Source of the DNA: Pseudidiomarina salinarum
GTDB taxonomy: Bacteria > Pseudomonadota > Gammaproteobacteria > Enterobacterales > Alteromonadaceae
Reading direction: 5' to 3'
Assembly: GCF_000753715.1 (NCBI RefSeq)
Contig: NZ_JPER01000001.1
Location: forward strand, 868,001 to 932,000
Length of the DNA stretch: 64,000 nucleotides
In this document: in pieces, positions 36,352 to 45,926 of the stretch
How the letters are laid out: each line of letters begins with the position of its first letter
Numbering within the stretch: position 1 is the first letter of the stretch
Program-made: the position numbers and the translations under genes
Notes under the pieces: generated by a model
Databases searched by the model: none
Told to the model about the DNA's origin: nothing
Seen by the model: the letters and a program-made list of their open reading frames with translations, nothing else

Positions 36352-39300
36352 ATGGCACGATTTTTTATTGACCGCCCTATTTTCGCCTGGGTTATCGCCA
36401 TACTGATTATGTTAGGCGGCAGCCTGGCGATAACGACGCTGCCAGTTGAGCAGTATCCCCAGATCGCGCCACCTTCGGTGCAGATTAATGCCCGCTACCC
36501 GGGGGCAAACGCTGAAACGCTGGAAGAGTCTGTTACCCAGGTTATTGAACAGAACCTCACTGGTATTGATAACCTGATGTACTTTTCATCAACCAGCTCT
36601 TCTGCCGGTAACGCCAGCATCACCCTTACCTTTGAGGCCGGTACCGATCCCGACATTGCGCAGGTGCAGGTACAGAACAAACTGCAGCTGGCACTACCAC
36701 TGCTGCCCCAGGAAGTGCAGCAACAGGGGTTATCTGTCGTTAAGTCGAATGACGCTTTTCTGATGGTGCTGGCGCTGATTTCCAGCAACCCCGAGATCGA
36801 CCAGATCGATCTCAGTGATTACGCGGTAAGTAACCTGCAGGATCCCATTAGCCGCACCACTGGTGTCGGTAATGTCCAGATCTTCGGCTCTCCTTATGCG
36901 ATGCGGATCTGGCTGGATCCGGCGCAACTGGTTGAATACCAGATGACAGCCCAGGATGTTGTTTTGGCGGTACGCTCCCAGAACAACCAAATAGCCGCCG
37001 GCGAGCTTGGCGGTACCCCTGCGGTTGAAGGCCAGCGCCTTACGGCATCCATAATCGCCCAGACCCGGCTCGAAAGTGCCGAGGAATTCAGAGATATTCT
37101 GTTACGCGTAAACCCTGATGGATCAACGGTTCGTCTTGGGGATGTGGCACGCGTCGAACTGGGCGGTCAGAATTACAGTACCATTGCCCGCTATAACCGT
37201 CAGGCCGCAGCCGGGCTCGCGGTCAATCTGGCCACTGGCGCCAATGCTCTGGAAACAGCCGAAGCGATCAAAACTACCGTTGCCGAGTTAGAGCAGTTTT
37301 TTCCTGACGGCGTTGAGCTGGTCGTGCCTTATGACACTACCCCCTTCGTTGAAATCTCTATTACTGAGGTAGTGAAAATCCTGTTTGAAGCCGTGGTGCT
37401 GGTGTTTTTGCTGATGTTTATTTTCCTGCAGAACCTCCGGGCGACCCTGATCCCCGCTTTTGCTATTCCGGTAGTCCTGCTGGGTACCTTTGGCATCATG
37501 GCGGCATTTGGCTTCTCAATTAACACCCTGACCATGTTTGGTATCGTGCTCGCCATTGGCCTGCTGGTCGATGACGCGATTGTGGTGGTTGAGAATGTCG
37601 AGCGACTGATGAGCGAGGAAGGCTTATCGCCGCGTAAAGCGACCATTAAATCGATGCAGCAAATTACCGGTGCGCTGGTCGCTATTGGCCTGGTTATGGC
37701 CGCAGTATTCGTGCCAATGGCATTCTTCGGCGGTTCCACTGGTGCGGTGTACCGGCAGTTCTCCATCACCATTATCTCCGCGATGGGGTTATCGGTGCTG
37801 GTCGCCATTATCTTTTCACCAGCCCTTTGTGCCACTATTCTTAAACCGATCCCGGAAGATCATGAACCCAAAGGGCTGCTAGGCTGGTTCAATCGTATGC
37901 TGGATCGCACTACCCGCAAATATACTCAGTCCGTTCAGGGTATTATCAAGCGCAGTGCCCGTTTTGTAATTATTTATCTGGCCCTCTTTGTAGTGATGGG
38001 CTTGCTATTCGTCCGCATGCCAACCTCATTTATTCCGAACGAAGATCGCGGCGTATTTCTGACCATGATGCAGCTTCCTGCGGGTTCTACCCAGCAGCAG
38101 TCGCTGGATACCATGCAGAAAATTGAAAATTACTATCTGGATGAGGCCGAAGGGATTCGCTCAGTGTTCTCAGTGGTCGGTTTTAGTTTCGCCGGACAGG
38201 GGCAAAATGCCGGCCTGGCGTTCGTGCGCATGACAGACTGGGAAGAGCGAACCACGCCAGAGCTACAGATCGATGCGATTATTGGCAAGGCAATGGGGTT
38301 CCTGAGCCAGCTCCGGGAGACAAATGCTTTTGCTTTCAACCTGCCAGCTATTCCGGGCTTAGGTACCGCCAGTGGCTTTAACCTTTATTTGCAGGATCGT
38401 GGCGGACTCGGCCATCAGGGCTTGCTGGATGCCCGCAACCAGTTGCTGGGTATGGCTGCGCAGGAACCCTCGCTGGTTGGTGTGCGCCCCAATACCCTGG
38501 AAGATACGCCGCAGTTCCGAATCGATATTGATTTCAATAAAGCGAAAGCTCTGGGGCTTAGCATTGAGGCAATTAACAGCACCCTCAGTTCTGCCTTTGG
38601 TACCGTTTATATCAATGACTTCATTGACCGGGGCCGGGTCAAACGGGTGTATATGCGCGGCGAAGCCGAAGCCCGGATGGTGCCCGAAGATATAGACAAA
38701 TGGTACGTTCGCAATAATAGTGGCGACATGGTGCCCTTTAGCGCCTTCTCGTCCACCAGCTGGGACTTCGGTCCACAACGGCTAAGTCGCTACAACGGTG
38801 TACCCGCCATGAATATTGAAGGTGAAGCGGCAGAGGGTTATTCCTCCGGCGAAGCCATGAATACCATGGAACAGCTTATCAGCCAGCTGCCTCCGGGGAT
38901 CGGCTTTGAGTGGACCGGTATTTCTCTGGAAGAGAAAAAATCCGGTGCCCAGGCGCCGTTACTTTACGCCCTGTCGCTGTTGGTGGTGTTCCTCTGCCTG
39001 GCGGCACTTTACGAGAGCTGGTCAATACCGTTCGCGGTCATGTTGGTCGTTCCCTTAGGTGTATTGGGGGCGGTTGTTGCCGCGACTATGAGGGGTCTTG
39101 AGAATGATGTCTATTTTCAGGTCGGCTTATTGACTACCGTTGGTGTTTCTACCCGTAACGCTATTCTTATCGTTGAGTTTGCTAAAGATCTGCAAGCTCA
39201 GGGCAAGGAACTGTTCGATGCGACTCTGGAAGCCGTACGCCTGCGGTTGCGCCCAATTCTGATGACTTCACTGGCCTTTACTTTCGGCGTACTGCCGCTG

Positions 39301-39459
39301 GCACTATCCACCGGCGCTGGCGCGGTCAGCCGCCAGGCTATAGGTACAGCGGTAATCGGGGGTATGCTGGCAGGGATGATACTGGCGATATTCTTCGTAC
39401 CACTACTGTTTTATCTGGTACGCCGCCGGTTCCCGCCAAAAGTCCGCGAACAAGACTAA
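36352..39459 (+). CDS. acrB: RND multidrug efflux transporter, AcrB-like (HAE1)
   Basis: This proton-driven drug/lipophile exporter of 1035 residues has the standard HAE1 layout: [20 protein letters not shown] at the N-terminus, 12 membrane segments and two large periplasmic loops. The proton-relay Asp pair is in [16 protein letters not shown] near 405-408. The [17 protein letters not shown] stretch is seen as [20 protein letters not shown]. The FxSxF-type docking residues cannot be judged by eye. No tolC-like gene is in the window, so the outer membrane channel must come from elsewhere. It is the second and last gene of the operon. Confidence 0.95.
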   Translation: MARFFIDRPIFAWVIAILIMLGGSLAITTLPVEQYPQIAPPSVQINARYPGANAETLEESVTQVIEQNLTGIDNLMYFSSTSSSAGNASITLTFEAGTDPDIAQVQVQNKLQLALPLLPQEVQQQGLSVVKSNDAFLMVLALISSNPEIDQIDLSDYAVSNLQDPISRTTGVGNVQIFGSPYAMRIWLDPAQLVEYQMTAQDVVLAVRSQNNQIAAGELGGTPAVEGQRLTASIIAQTRLESAEEFRDILLRVNPDGSTVRLGDVARVELGGQNYSTIARYNRQAAAGLAVNLATGANALETAEAIKTTVAELEQFFPDGVELVVPYDTTPFVEISITEVVKILFEAVVLVFLLMFIFLQNLRATLIPAFAIPVVLLGTFGIMAAFGFSINTLTMFGIVLAIGLLVDDAIVVVENVERLMSEEGLSPRKATIKSMQQITGALVAIGLVMAAVFVPMAFFGGSTGAVYRQFSITIISAMGLSVLVAIIFSPALCATILKPIPEDHEPKGLLGWFNRMLDRTTRKYTQSVQGIIKRSARFVIIYLALFVVMGLLFVRMPTSFIPNEDRGVFLTMMQLPAGSTQQQSLDTMQKIENYYLDEAEGIRSVFSVVGFSFAGQGQNAGLAFVRMTDWEERTTPELQIDAIIGKAMGFLSQLRETNAFAFNLPAIPGLGTASGFNLYLQDRGGLGHQGLLDARNQLLGMAAQEPSLVGVRPNTLEDTPQFRIDIDFNKAKALGLSIEAINSTLSSAFGTVYINDFIDRGRVKRVYMRGEAEARMVPEDIDKWYVRNNSGDMVPFSAFSSTSWDFGPQRLSRYNGVPAMNIEGEAAEGYSSGEAMNTMEQLISQLPPGIGFEWTGISLEEKKSGAQAPLLYALSLLVVFLCLAALYESWSIPFAVMLVVPLGVLGAVVAATMRGLENDVYFQVGLLTTVGVSTRNAILIVEFAKDLQAQGKELFDATLEAVRLRLRPILMTSLAFTFGVLPLALSTGAGAVSRQAIGTAVIGGMLAGMILAIFFVPLLFYLVRRRFPPKVREQD

Positions 39460-39478
39460 CTGCTTCTTTCACAGACAT

Positions 39479-39515
39479 GCTATGGTTGAGCAACCTTAAC
39501 CAACTCAACCATAGC
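39479..39515. repeat. Perfect 12-base inverted repeat before the DUF2937 gene
   Basis: GCTATGGTTGAG (39479-39490) and CTCAACCATAGC (39504-39515) flank 13 bases. The repeat ends one base before the ATG at 39517, where the ribosome binding site should be, and there is no T tract on either strand. It could be an operator, a start-occluding hairpin or an intrinsic pause after acrB. Confidence 0.65.
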
Positions 39516-39516
39516 C

Positions 39517-40032
39517 ATGCTCTATCGTTATTTTGTTCTGATGATCGGTGCCAGCGCCCTGCTGATCGGTGTACAGATCCCAAATTTTGTTACTCAGTAT
39601 CAGCAACGCCTCGACGCCCAGCTGACCGAAGCGCTGGTTTACTATGTGCAATTTGAAGAAATAGCAGAACAATATTTTGATGGCGATATGCAGGCGCTGA
39701 TCCGTAAACACGAAACCAGCACTGAAGATGTATTCCGGGCCGAAGCCAGGCCCCTGCGGGAGTTAGTAGAGCGGGTCGCCCGATTCCGTTATCAACAAGC
39801 CCAGCTTGATACCAGTTATCCAGAGCAAATATGGTTTATTGCCACTCAGGCCGATCCTGAGCTACGGGCCAGCACCTGGCGTATGTATAGTTTTAATGTG
39901 CCGCTGACACAACAAGCGGTCATCACCGGCGCCCTCTTTGCCTTGCTGCTGGTTCTTTTGCTCGACTGCTGCGGCGGATTGCTGAAAGCTTGCGTGCATC
40001 GCTTGCGGCGGCCGAAACGACAACGGCGTTAA
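39517..40032 (+). CDS. DUF2937 family membrane protein
   Basis: The 171-residue product has one N-terminal helix (about 4-24), a long helical periplasmic part (about 25-125) with YYVQFEEIAEQYFDGDMQALI and a second helix (about 130-152), then a basic tail. The arrangement fits DUF2937, a family of unknown function. No ribosome binding site is visible because the inverted repeat ends right at the start codon. Its end overlaps the convergent small membrane protein gene by 4 bases. Confidence 0.75.
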   Translation: MLYRYFVLMIGASALLIGVQIPNFVTQYQQRLDAQLTEALVYYVQFEEIAEQYFDGDMQALIRKHETSTEDVFRAEARPLRELVERVARFRYQQAQLDTSYPEQIWFIATQADPELRASTWRMYSFNVPLTQQAVITGALFALLLVLLLDCCGGLLKACVHRLRRPKRQRR

Positions 40033-40367
40033 TTTTTGTCTTTATCTTTTACTTCGTATTCCCCTTCAATAACATTATCGTCGCCGCGGTTGCTGCTCTG
40101 CTCACGTTGCTGTTGATAACGCTCCCGCGCCTGTTGCTGGGCCGCGCGACTGGCTTTAGTGAACTGCCACATCTGCCGCATCTGCCGGCGACGGCGCCAC
40201 ATCAGGGGTAATAACAGAATCCAGCCCACCAGCAAAAACAGTAGGCCTAGGGTTAAAGCCACCAGCAGGAAAACGCCAAACAATAACCAGCCAAGCAAAA
40301 CCGCTAATGGGTTTGCGCCCGGCTGAGGAGTAAGTTTTTGCTGCCATCGGCGAATATAAATCAACAT
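40029..40367 (-). CDS. Small hypothetical membrane protein
   Basis: I cannot place it in a family with confidence. The 112-residue product has one or two membrane helices (about 22-55), an Arg-rich cytoplasmic segment (MWRRRRQMRQM), a Gln/Arg-rich helix and an acidic end VIEGEYEVKDKD. The tail resembles the acidic tails of FxsA-like small membrane proteins, but the body does not clearly match. No obvious ribosome binding site precedes the ATG. Confidence 0.6.
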   Translation of the reverse strand: MLIYIRRWQQKLTPQPGANPLAVLLGWLLFGVFLLVALTLGLLFLLVGWILLLPLMWRRRRQMRQMWQFTKASRAAQQQARERYQQQREQSSNRGDDNVIEGEYEVKDKDKN

Positions 40368-40422
40368 AGTTACACGCGTTATTTTAAAAGATATAGGTAC
40401 TATATTGGGATCATGAGCACGC

Positions 40423-40983
40423 TTACAAGGTTTGCGCGCGGCGATCCTGTAACAATTTGAGTAAAATGCTGGTCAGGTTAACAATATTAAATACCGTTCC
40501 GGAAATACTTCCCACCAGTACCGCATAAATAAGCCCTAACAACTCAGCGAGCAAAAACCAACGCCGGATGGCGGCAGGGTCATTAAGTTTGATCGAGCCC
40601 ACGGTGAAAATTAACGACGAGGCATAAGCCACCAGAATGGACCAGTGAACCGGTGATTCTGACCAGTTGACCACAACGCCCGCCCCGGTTAATTCAATAC
40701 CGGCAATCGGACTGAACCATTCTATCCCCAGGAACACAAAGTTTAGCAGCACGAAGCCCCATAATACGATTGGCCCCTGCCAGCGAAGCGCGACAAAGTT
40801 GCGCAGCACCGCCATACCGGTAACTATGCCACCGGCAACCGCACCCAGCATGAAAAAGTGGGTGGATAGCGCAGCCAGACCCAGCGCTGACACAATACGG
40901 TACCGATCGCCCGTGGGCTGGCGGTAGGCGATAAAATTGGTAATTAACGCAATAACGCCAAAAAACTCTGCAAGATAATTCAC
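40423..40983 (-). CDS. YgjV family inner membrane protein
   Basis: The 186-residue protein has six or so membrane segments with the YgjV-type opening AEFFGVIALITNFIAYRQ and a middle VLWGFVLLNFVFLGIEW. Function unknown. The start is GTG at 40983. It lies 55 bases upstream of the small membrane protein gene on the same strand, and 23 bases past the terminator of the M28 gene, so it needs its own promoter. Confidence 0.78.
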   Translation of the reverse strand: MNYLAEFFGVIALITNFIAYRQPTGDRYRIVSALGLAALSTHFFMLGAVAGGIVTGMAVLRNFVALRWQGPIVLWGFVLLNFVFLGIEWFSPIAGIELTGAGVVVNWSESPVHWSILVAYASSLIFTVGSIKLNDPAAIRRWFLLAELLGLIYAVLVGSISGTVFNIVNLTSILLKLLQDRRAQTL

Positions 40984-41005
40984 AGGAAGATCATTCTCCA
41001 GCCAT

Positions 41006-41039
41006 AAAAAAGGCGATATCGAGCTAACCCGACATCGCC
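41006..41039 (-). terminator. Rho-independent terminator of the M28/PA peptidase gene
   Basis: On the minus strand GGCGATGTCG, an eight-base loop and CGATATCGCC form a ten-base stem with a single G-T pair, followed by six T. It lies 27 bases after the peptidase stop. Confidence 0.92.
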
Positions 41040-41066
41040 GTGGTATACAACATAGTTTAACGCAAT

Positions 41067-42740
41067 CTATTCGTTACGTGCACCTGCAGTGGCATCACGA
41101 ATAGCGCGGAATTCGTTACCTTCGTACCAGTTTGGCCAGTCAGTGCTGTTCGCCAGCTCATCGCCAATCCAGTAATACAGCCACAGGTCGCTTTGTACGC
41201 CGCGTAAATCCCACTCCGGGTTATATTCATCAGCCGGCTTATGATAGGCCTCACGCAAGTATTCGGCACGTTTTTCCTGACCATATTCTTTACCAAATTC
41301 AATGTGGTCAATACCGCCCTTCGCATACAGCATAGGCACACCGCGTTTGGCCAGATTAAAGTGATCCGAGCGATAGAACGAACCGACTTCAGGGCTCGGC
41401 TCAGGCGCTACATAGCGGTTCTGCCGTTCGACGTACTTGGCCAGGTATTCTTCCAGCTCAGAATTGCCGTAGCCTACCACCACCATGTCTTTCATCGGGC
41501 CATATACGTTCAGTACATCCATATTAATACCCGCTACCGCATGACTCAGCGGCAACATCGGATTATTGGCATACCAGTCGGAACCCAGCAGGCCGCGCTC
41601 CTCAGCAGTGACCAGCGCAAAGACAATAGTACGTTCAGGCTGCGGCTGGCTGGAGAAAAACTCTGCTAATGCCATCACCCCGGCGGTACCCGTTGCGTTA
41701 TCCTGCGCACCATTGAAAATACCGTCATCCGGGTCAATCGGGTTTACCCCCATATGATCCCAGTGCGCCATATAAATGATATGTTCTTCAGGATTGGTTT
41801 TGCCTTCGATATAACCAATCAGGTTAGGCGAATCGAGATATTCGAACTTGGTATTCACCTTTATTGAAAGCGATGTTTCCAGTGATACCGGTACAAAGTT
41901 ATTGCTTAACGCGGCAATCTGCATCTCTTCATAACTGCTACCCAGACGGGCAAATAACTTATCCGCGCTGTCTCTGGTGATCCATCCTTCAATGGCTACC
42001 CGATCAAGATTTTTATTATCCCGGGCAAGATCAAAGCGCAGCGGTGAACCGCCAGCAATCACGCCCCAACCATAACCAGCTGGTCCGGTATCGTGAATCA
42101 CGATAATGCCTTCCGCTCCTTGCCGCGCAGCTTCTTCAAACTTATAGGTCCAGCGCCCGTAATAGGTCATCGCAATGCCTTTAAAGAGCTCAGGATCTTT
42201 GGTGTAGTAGCCAGGATCGTTTACCAACACCACCACAGTCTTCCCTTCTACGTCGAGGCCTTCGTAGTCATTCCAGCCATATTCCGGGGCGACGATGCCA
42301 AACCCGGCAAATACCAGTTCGCTGTCACTAATAGCCACTTCTTCCTGAACCCGTGGCGTCCACGCCATCATATCGGTGCGGTAAGCCAGGCTGCTGACAT
42401 CATCATTGTCCAGCTGCATATCCGTTACCTGACTTGGCAACATCTTCACCAGCGGTACTTGCTGCCGGTAGTTGTTATCCTCTGCGTTATAGGGTTTCAG
42501 GCCCCATTCACGAAACTTGCTCTCAACAAAAGCGACTGTCTTGTCTTCACCTTCACTCGCCGGGGCCCGACCAAGAAATTCATCGGAACTCAGGGTTTTC
42601 AGATAATCCCGGTAGTTTTCATTAAAGCTATAGGGATCAACGGCAACCTCCGGGGTGGCTCGCGCTTCTGATTCTGGCTCAGGGGCCGGGCCGCATGCCA
42701 CGACAAGCATGCTCGCAGCCAACACCGATAGATATCTCAT
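41067..42740 (-). CDS. M28 family peptidase lipoprotein with PA-like insert
   Basis: From the ATG at 42740 the 557-residue product begins with a lipoprotein signal peptide ending VVAC. A PA-like region (about 120-270, GKTVVVLVNDPGYYT and GAEGIIVIHDT) precedes the M28 catalytic core. The metal site is complete: HWDHMG, AQDNATG, AEERG, NMDVLN and RSDHFNLAKRGVP. AGGAGAACC supports this start; upstream codons (MNNRRTIP) overlap it. Predicted to trim peptides in the periplasm. It lies downstream of the DUF192 gene, which it slightly underlaps, so the two may be co-transcribed. Confidence 0.9.
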   Translation of the reverse strand: MRYLSVLAASMLVVACGPAPEPESEARATPEVAVDPYSFNENYRDYLKTLSSDEFLGRAPASEGEDKTVAFVESKFREWGLKPYNAEDNNYRQQVPLVKMLPSQVTDMQLDNDDVSSLAYRTDMMAWTPRVQEEVAISDSELVFAGFGIVAPEYGWNDYEGLDVEGKTVVVLVNDPGYYTKDPELFKGIAMTYYGRWTYKFEEAARQGAEGIIVIHDTGPAGYGWGVIAGGSPLRFDLARDNKNLDRVAIEGWITRDSADKLFARLGSSYEEMQIAALSNNFVPVSLETSLSIKVNTKFEYLDSPNLIGYIEGKTNPEEHIIYMAHWDHMGVNPIDPDDGIFNGAQDNATGTAGVMALAEFFSSQPQPERTIVFALVTAEERGLLGSDWYANNPMLPLSHAVAGINMDVLNVYGPMKDMVVVGYGNSELEEYLAKYVERQNRYVAPEPSPEVGSFYRSDHFNLAKRGVPMLYAKGGIDHIEFGKEYGQEKRAEYLREAYHKPADEYNPEWDLRGVQSDLWLYYWIGDELANSTDWPNWYEGNEFRAIRDATAGARNE

Positions 42741-42756
42741 GGGGATGGTTCTCCTG

Positions 42757-43224
42757 TTATTCACATTGTTTTAGTTGGTCGCCAACTTCGATACCGAAAC
42801 GGTCGAAATAGCCATGATTCACTTCCAGCGCACTGTGGTAGCTCACGCCGGGGTCATAAGCCGGACAATTTTCACGAATGATGGTTTCGCACGGCTGCAT
42901 TTGGATTATCTTTACGATCCGCATATCCTTGTCCATATAAGCGATGTCCAACGGGATCCAGGTATTAAACATCCAGAACCCGGCGTCCGCTGGCCGCTCC
43001 TGATCATATCTGAACCACATGCCAGTATGTTCCGGCAAGGATTCACGCATCATCAGCCCCCGCGCCTTTTGCTGCGGGGTTTCGGCAACTTCAACCTGAA
43101 TTTCATGCGGATGATCGGCCAGGCAAAGTGAGGTGGTCTTCATTGCGTTGGCAGCAGCACTGCCAACCGACAGGAAACCCGCCGCGAACACCACGGCTAA
43201 TGATGATGAGAATGCGATTTTCAT
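42757..43224 (-). CDS. Exported DUF192 family protein
   Basis: The 155-residue protein has a signal peptide (about 1-25) and a DUF192 domain with ETPQQKARGLMMRESLPEHTGMWFRYD, FWMFNTWIPLDIAYMDKDMRIV and a C-terminal ALEVNHGYFDRFGIEVGD. DUF192 proteins are small periplasmic beta proteins of unknown function. Three cysteines (SLCLAD, QPCET and ENCPAYD) could pair. It precedes the M28 gene by 16 bases on the same strand. Confidence 0.88.
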   Translation of the reverse strand: MKIAFSSSLAVVFAAGFLSVGSAAANAMKTTSLCLADHPHEIQVEVAETPQQKARGLMMRESLPEHTGMWFRYDQERPADAGFWMFNTWIPLDIAYMDKDMRIVKIIQMQPCETIIRENCPAYDPGVSYHSALEVNHGYFDRFGIEVGDQLKQCE

Positions 43225-43319
43225 TATATTTTCTCGATATCGGACTACGATGGTTAGCTTAGTATGTCCTGATTAGCGTCCGAAAAAAAGACCTGACTGA
43301 AAGCTGTCATTCGACGCAT

Positions 43320-43349
43320 AAAAAAGGCCCTCAATATTGAGGGCCTTTT
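43320..43349 (-). terminator. Rho-independent terminator of the DUF4382 lipoprotein gene
   Basis: A perfect 28-base palindrome (AAAAGGCCCTCAAT and its complement, 43322-43349) with six T on the minus strand, 24 bases past the DUF4382 gene stop. Four T on the plus side make it weakly bidirectional. Confidence 0.9.
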
Positions 43350-43373
43350 ACGGTTCTTATGATAACGATCAGA

Positions 43374-44348
43374 TTACTCTGAGAAAGTAACCGTAGTGAC
43401 CTCTTCGCCATCATTTACGGTGACGTTTTGCTGACCATTGAAGATAATTTCATCATCAGCTTCAGGATCATCGTTTAAATTACAGGTCCAGGCGACGGTA
43501 TAATCGCCGGCAGCAACATAACCGATCTCAAAGCTATATTCGGTAGCACCGTCGAAGAATACGCCAGCACTTGCGTACGGCTCATTTTCTTCGCTGCCAC
43601 CAATATCAGCCAGGGTCGCAGCTGCTAAATCAGCGCCGCTGTAGAAATATACTGAGGCAACTGGATTCGATGTGTCAGCCGGAGCGACTGTGCAGCCTTC
43701 AGTATTAATCAGTAGCGACTCTGCGATAGTTCCTTCCACATGACCGACTTCAAGGTTATTTACCAGACGAACGCCGCGTGGTTTAAGGAAGTAACCAGCC
43801 TGCCCAACCGGATTAACCAGGGCATGCCGCAAGTCGAACTCAACGGTGTAGGAAGCATTACCCGTAATATCCAGGGTTACGCCATCAAACTTCAGTTCAT
43901 TAGAAGGAACGCTGAGCGGGATACGATCTTCGCCGACCTGAACGTATGAGCCATCGGCCATTTCAAGGCGCAACTGGCCATAAGTTCCGGCCTCGACCTG
44001 GACGCCGCTAAGCAGATTCTCAGAATCGGACCCGGTGTAAGCAAGCAGGTTAATGCCCCGGGTATTTGGAATGGTATCGCCGTTCTCATCTTTACAGACA
44101 TCGTTGGCGGCAATGGTATTGGTATCTTCACCAATGGTGAACACCTGTGAGCCCTGATCGTTACCAACCAGTTCAACGCCGTTAAAGCATGCCCAGACTT
44201 CATCTGCTTCATCGACCGGCGCGTCACTCACTGCAAGCGTAAAGCTTGCCATACGGATCGGACCAGAATCGGATCCACCGCAGGCGGCTAAAAAAGTACT
44301 AGCTAAAATTACGGCTCCGAAAGGAAGCACATCGCGTTTATTTAACAT
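43374..44348 (-). CDS. DUF4382 domain lipoprotein
   Basis: From the ATG at 44348 (GAGGGC upstream) the 324-residue product has a lipoprotein signal (FLAAC) and a DUF4382 domain (about 30-180, ASFTLAVSDAPVDEADEVWACFNGVELVG...GINLLAYTG...LLSGVQVEAGTYGQLRLEM). A C-terminal beta-rich segment (about 200-320) has an acidic composition, as in many marine surface proteins. Codons further upstream to 44411 have no ribosome binding site. Role unknown; possibly surface carbohydrate or metal binding. A palindrome covers its predicted transcription start. Confidence 0.83.
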   Translation of the reverse strand: MLNKRDVLPFGAVILASTFLAACGGSDSGPIRMASFTLAVSDAPVDEADEVWACFNGVELVGNDQGSQVFTIGEDTNTIAANDVCKDENGDTIPNTRGINLLAYTGSDSENLLSGVQVEAGTYGQLRLEMADGSYVQVGEDRIPLSVPSNELKFDGVTLDITGNASYTVEFDLRHALVNPVGQAGYFLKPRGVRLVNNLEVGHVEGTIAESLLINTEGCTVAPADTSNPVASVYFYSGADLAAATLADIGGSEENEPYASAGVFFDGATEYSFEIGYVAAGDYTVAWTCNLNDDPEADDEIIFNGQQNVTVNDGEEVTTVTFSE

Positions 44349-44364
44349 TTTTAAGCCCTCGCTT

Positions 44365-44382
44365 ATATGATACGTGTCATAT
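44365..44382. promoter_or_regulatory. Operator-like palindrome at the DUF4382 promoter
   Basis: ATATGATACGTGTCATAT is an 18-base palindrome with one mismatched pair out of nine. It starts where a minus-strand -10 box (TATAAA, 44382-44387) ends, so it covers the expected transcription start. TTGGCT 18 bases upstream is the -35 candidate. Likely a repressor site. Confidence 0.5.
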
Positions 44383-44464
44383 TTATAGCAGAAAGGCGCC
44401 TCACCAGCCAAGCCTCAGACAAGGCTTTACGTACAATTTACCCGGCTACCCCGGTAAGCCAGAA

Positions 44465-45889
44465 CTAACTCGAACAGGATATTTCCAGATGCCGTCCCCA
44501 TTCGGGCGGCTCAGCAGCAAAGGCCTCGGCGTGTTCCTGTTCGGTATAGGGTTTAGCCAGCACGGCAGCGAGCCGCTGCAGGGGTTTAAGATCATCGTTT
44601 TCAGCGGCAGCAATGGCTTCCTGAGCCAGATAGTTACGCAATACATATAACGGATTGGCCGCCCGCATGTTTTCCAGCAACTGATCCGGATTCTTGTTCT
44701 GCCCATTCCAGAGTGTCTGGTAATCCTGCCACCACAACGGAAAGTCGCCATGGTTTCGCAGTTCCGCAGGGAGCACCCCGGGTGAATCGCTGAGCGCGCT
44801 GATGAGCCGGCGAAAGCTTAGTGTGAAGTCTTGTTTGGTGCGGGCAAGTAAATCCAGCCAACGCCGCACTATGTCCTGGCTGGCGATATCGTCCGGCAAA
44901 CCGAGGCGGGCGGTCATGCGCGCCCAGTAGTGCCCCTGCAACAGGTCGCTGTAAGTATGTAAGGAAGCAACCAGTTTATCCGAAGCAATAACCGGACTCA
45001 GTGCCTGCGCCAGACAGTTCAGATTCCACAAACCAACCGATGGTTGCTCTGAGAAACGGTAACGCCCTGTGGTATCGCTATGGTTACAGATAAAATCAGG
45101 CTGGTAGCGATCAAGCATGGCGTATGGCCCAAAATCAAAGGTCTCACCGATAATACTCATATTATCGGTATTCATTACGCCATGATTAAAGCCGTAGACC
45201 TGCCACAAGGCAATCATCCGCGCCGTACATTCCACCACACGCTGGAAGAAAGCAGCAACGGGCTGTTCCTTGAGTTCGGGCCACTGGGTATCGGTGACAT
45301 AACTAATGAGCTGCTTAAGATCATCTGCCTTGCCGCGATGGTAGCAGTATTCGAAATGACCAAAACGAATATGGGTGCCAGCCGTACGTAGCAGCATAGC
45401 GCCAGGCTCGGGTTGTTCCCGGTATACGATGAGATCGCCCTGCGTCACAGCCAGCGCGCGGGTGGTGGGAATACCCAGGGCATAGAGCGCCTCCCCTGCC
45501 AGATATTCACGAATGCAGGAACGCAACACGGCGCGACCGTCGTGTCCCCTGCTAAAAGGTGTTGGTCCGGCGCCTTTTAAATGCAGATCGAATCGACCGG
45601 CTGGGGTCTGCCATTCGCCCAGCAGCAGACCCCGGCCATCACCAAGATAGGGGTTGTAATGGCCAAACTGGTGGCCGGTATACTTTTGCGCAAGTGGCGC
45701 CATCGCCGGATCAAGCTTTTGCCCCCCAGCTATCGCGGTCAGCTGCTCGTCAGAATAAGGCAGCTTAAGCTCATCCCGTAGTGATGTGTTTAGTATTACC
45801 GCCCTGGCCTGGCCGAAACCCAGTGGATGCTGCGGTTTGGCAAGGTCGGGAAATTGCTCCAGGAATTGATTGTCGAAGCAGAACGTCAT
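44465..45889 (-). CDS. selO: Protein adenylyltransferase SelO (YdiU)
   Basis: SelO is a pseudokinase-fold enzyme that transfers AMP to Ser, Thr or Tyr of redox proteins. The 474-residue protein has LHLKGAGPTPFSRGHDGRAVLRS (nucleotide-binding Lys and Arg), GTHIRFGHFEY, NHGVMNTDNMS and the metal-binding DFGPYAMLD. It ends ISCSS, with Cys in the position of selenocysteine in eukaryotic SelO. Length is as in E. coli. AGAGGTACTTT precedes the ATG. It is divergent from the YvcK-like gene with 37 bases between. Confidence 0.95.
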   Translation of the reverse strand: MTFCFDNQFLEQFPDLAKPQHPLGFGQARAVILNTSLRDELKLPYSDEQLTAIAGGQKLDPAMAPLAQKYTGHQFGHYNPYLGDGRGLLLGEWQTPAGRFDLHLKGAGPTPFSRGHDGRAVLRSCIREYLAGEALYALGIPTTRALAVTQGDLIVYREQPEPGAMLLRTAGTHIRFGHFEYCYHRGKADDLKQLISYVTDTQWPELKEQPVAAFFQRVVECTARMIALWQVYGFNHGVMNTDNMSIIGETFDFGPYAMLDRYQPDFICNHSDTTGRYRFSEQPSVGLWNLNCLAQALSPVIASDKLVASLHTYSDLLQGHYWARMTARLGLPDDIASQDIVRRWLDLLARTKQDFTLSFRRLISALSDSPGVLPAELRNHGDFPLWWQDYQTLWNGQNKNPDQLLENMRAANPLYVLRNYLAQEAIAAAENDDLKPLQRLAAVLAKPYTEQEHAEAFAAEPPEWGRHLEISCSS

Positions 45890-45926
45890 AAAGTACCTCT
45901 AATTCTGGCCACTTCCTAATGGTAGC

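Noticed and set aside
44430-44464. Terminator or REP after selO
   Set aside because: The hairpin-like CCGG/CCGG sequence has a bulge, short stem and no T tract; the GTAG is followed by CCGGG but not by the palindrome seen elsewhere.
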